Shown here in pieces: positions 5,824 through 6,437 of a DNA stretch of 6,437 nt. Every line of letters starts with the position of its first letter. Position 1 is the stretch's first letter. Origin of the DNA: an uncultured Ruminococcus sp. (GTDB lineage: Bacteria; Bacillota; Clostridia; Oscillospirales; Ruminococcaceae). A program made the translations under genes and the position numbers. The notes beneath the pieces are model-generated. The model did not search any database. It saw only the letters and a list, made by a program, of their open reading frames with translations, and was not told where the DNA came from. Location: positions 1 to 6,437 of the forward strand of contig CAMWJT010000076.1 of assembly GCA_947174625.1 (NCBI GenBank), in the 5' to 3' direction.

Positions 5824-6437
5824 GTGAAAAAAAGACTGTTAGCTCTCCTGACAAGCGCAGTCTGTTGCTGTGCTTGCGTTGGCAATCTGTCTGCATCCGC
5901 CGTGGAGGAGACTTTTGACGAAACAGATTTTTATATCGTCTCAAGAGTTAATCCGGATTATGACCGTTTCTATATGTATTCCTACCTGGAAACCCTCCGC
6001 AACACAAATTTCCCGTTTGTGTATGAAGCAGAGTATATTAATGAAAGTTTTCAAGCTGTTTCCTCTGCAATCACTGGCGAAAAACCCTCCAGTTTTGCTT
6101 ATGGCGATATTCTCCTGATTGATAATAACAATGAAGGAATTACCTCACAGGATAGTTATCCGCCAACACTTTATGTTTCAAACATTGAAAGCGTGCAGTA
6201 TCTCGGCAATTGCAGGGATATTCTTGAAACAAAAGAGCTGACCATGACAGGCAAAGAAATCAAGGCTTTCTGTGGTGGGGAAGAAACTTTTGATTTCATT
6301 GAGCATATCAAATTTAATTTCACAGACGAAGACGGCGAAGAGTATTATTATATTTGCTATTACTACAACGGCGACCCAGAAATTGACGTGAATATCTGCA
6401 ATATCGGCGACAAGATCCTTGCGTCTGTCTATAAAGA
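5824..6437 (+). CDS. Paralogue of the preceding dockerin protein, 3' end cut off
   Basis: The frame is open to the window end, giving 204 codons of a longer gene. The signal peptide (residues 1-26, ending SASA) has Cys at 14, 15, 16 and 18 and clearly corresponds to that of the upstream gene. The module then diverges (residues 28-85) and converges again at GEK...YGDILLID, SYPP, GNCRDILETKELT and a nearly identical Tyr-rich segment (155-204). Between those last two it is three residues shorter than its neighbour. A C-terminal dockerin is expected beyond the window but not seen. GTG 5824 is chosen because AGAAAGGA lies 8 bases upstream and the reading aligns with the paralogue; an in-frame ATG at 5815 overlaps the ribosome site. 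It lies 18 bp after the previous stop and probably shares that operon. Confidence 0.88.
   Translation, partial: MKKRLLALLTSAVCCCACVGNLSASAVEETFDETDFYIVSRVNPDYDRFYMYSYLETLRNTNFPFVYEAEYINESFQAVSSAITGEKPSSFAYGDILLIDNNNEGITSQDSYPPTLYVSNIESVQYLGNCRDILETKELTMTGKEIKAFCGGEETFDFIEHIKFNFTDEDGEEYYYICYYYNGDPEIDVNICNIGDKILASVYK
6285..6437 (+). repeat. Near-identical coding repeat, copy 2
   Basis: This is the second copy of the 153 bp segment at 5406-5558, offset by 879 bp. It includes the codons for GEEYYYICYYYNGDP and GDKILASVYK in the truncated paralogue. Confidence 0.9.

Overview
The window is 6.4 kb of low-to-moderate-GC Bacillota DNA, most likely from a gut or rumen Ruminococcus-type member of the Clostridia. 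The main reasons are an intact SCIFF ranthipeptide locus, which is close to universal in Clostridia, and three secreted proteins with dockerin or dockerin-associated architecture, which point to a cellulosome-forming or dockerin-using Ruminococcaceae member. The species call is inference. All seven genes lie on the + strand.

Region 1 (1-1668) holds a small four-helix membrane protein resembling the TIGR04086 family, then a lipoprotein with a striking Asp/Pro and Ser/Glu low-complexity stalk. The two are only about 55 bp apart with no visible terminator, so they are probably co-transcribed.

Region 2 (1700-3521) is the peptide-modification locus. A textbook extended -10 promoter and a 5'-terminal stem-loop precede scfA, a 48-residue six-cysteine precursor that is easily missed because of its size. 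A strong hairpin with a poor U-tract sits between scfA and scfB and probably acts as a leaky terminator that sets a high precursor-to-enzyme ratio. scfB encodes a complete radical SAM/SPASM maturase expected to install a Cys-to-Thr thioether in ScfA. A terminator closes the unit.

Region 3 (3531-6437) is a separate transcription unit for secreted proteins. It starts with three A-tracts in helical phase, an extended -10 promoter and a TTGTAA/TTACAA inverted repeat. The first gene encodes a secreted trypsin-fold (V8-like, S1B-type) serine protease with an N-terminal dockerin. Its catalytic part is far more AT-rich than the surrounding DNA. Next come two tandem paralogues, each with a cysteine-rich signal peptide and an unfamiliar extracellular module. 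The first ends in a complete dockerin; the second runs off the window. Part of their coding DNA is nearly identical (145 of 153 positions by hand count), which suggests recent duplication or gene conversion.

Regions 1-2 probably act in the cytoplasm and membrane, around ranthipeptide production. Region 3 makes exported proteins for docking onto a cohesin-bearing scaffold. The terminator and new promoter between them argue that they are neighbours rather than one pathway.
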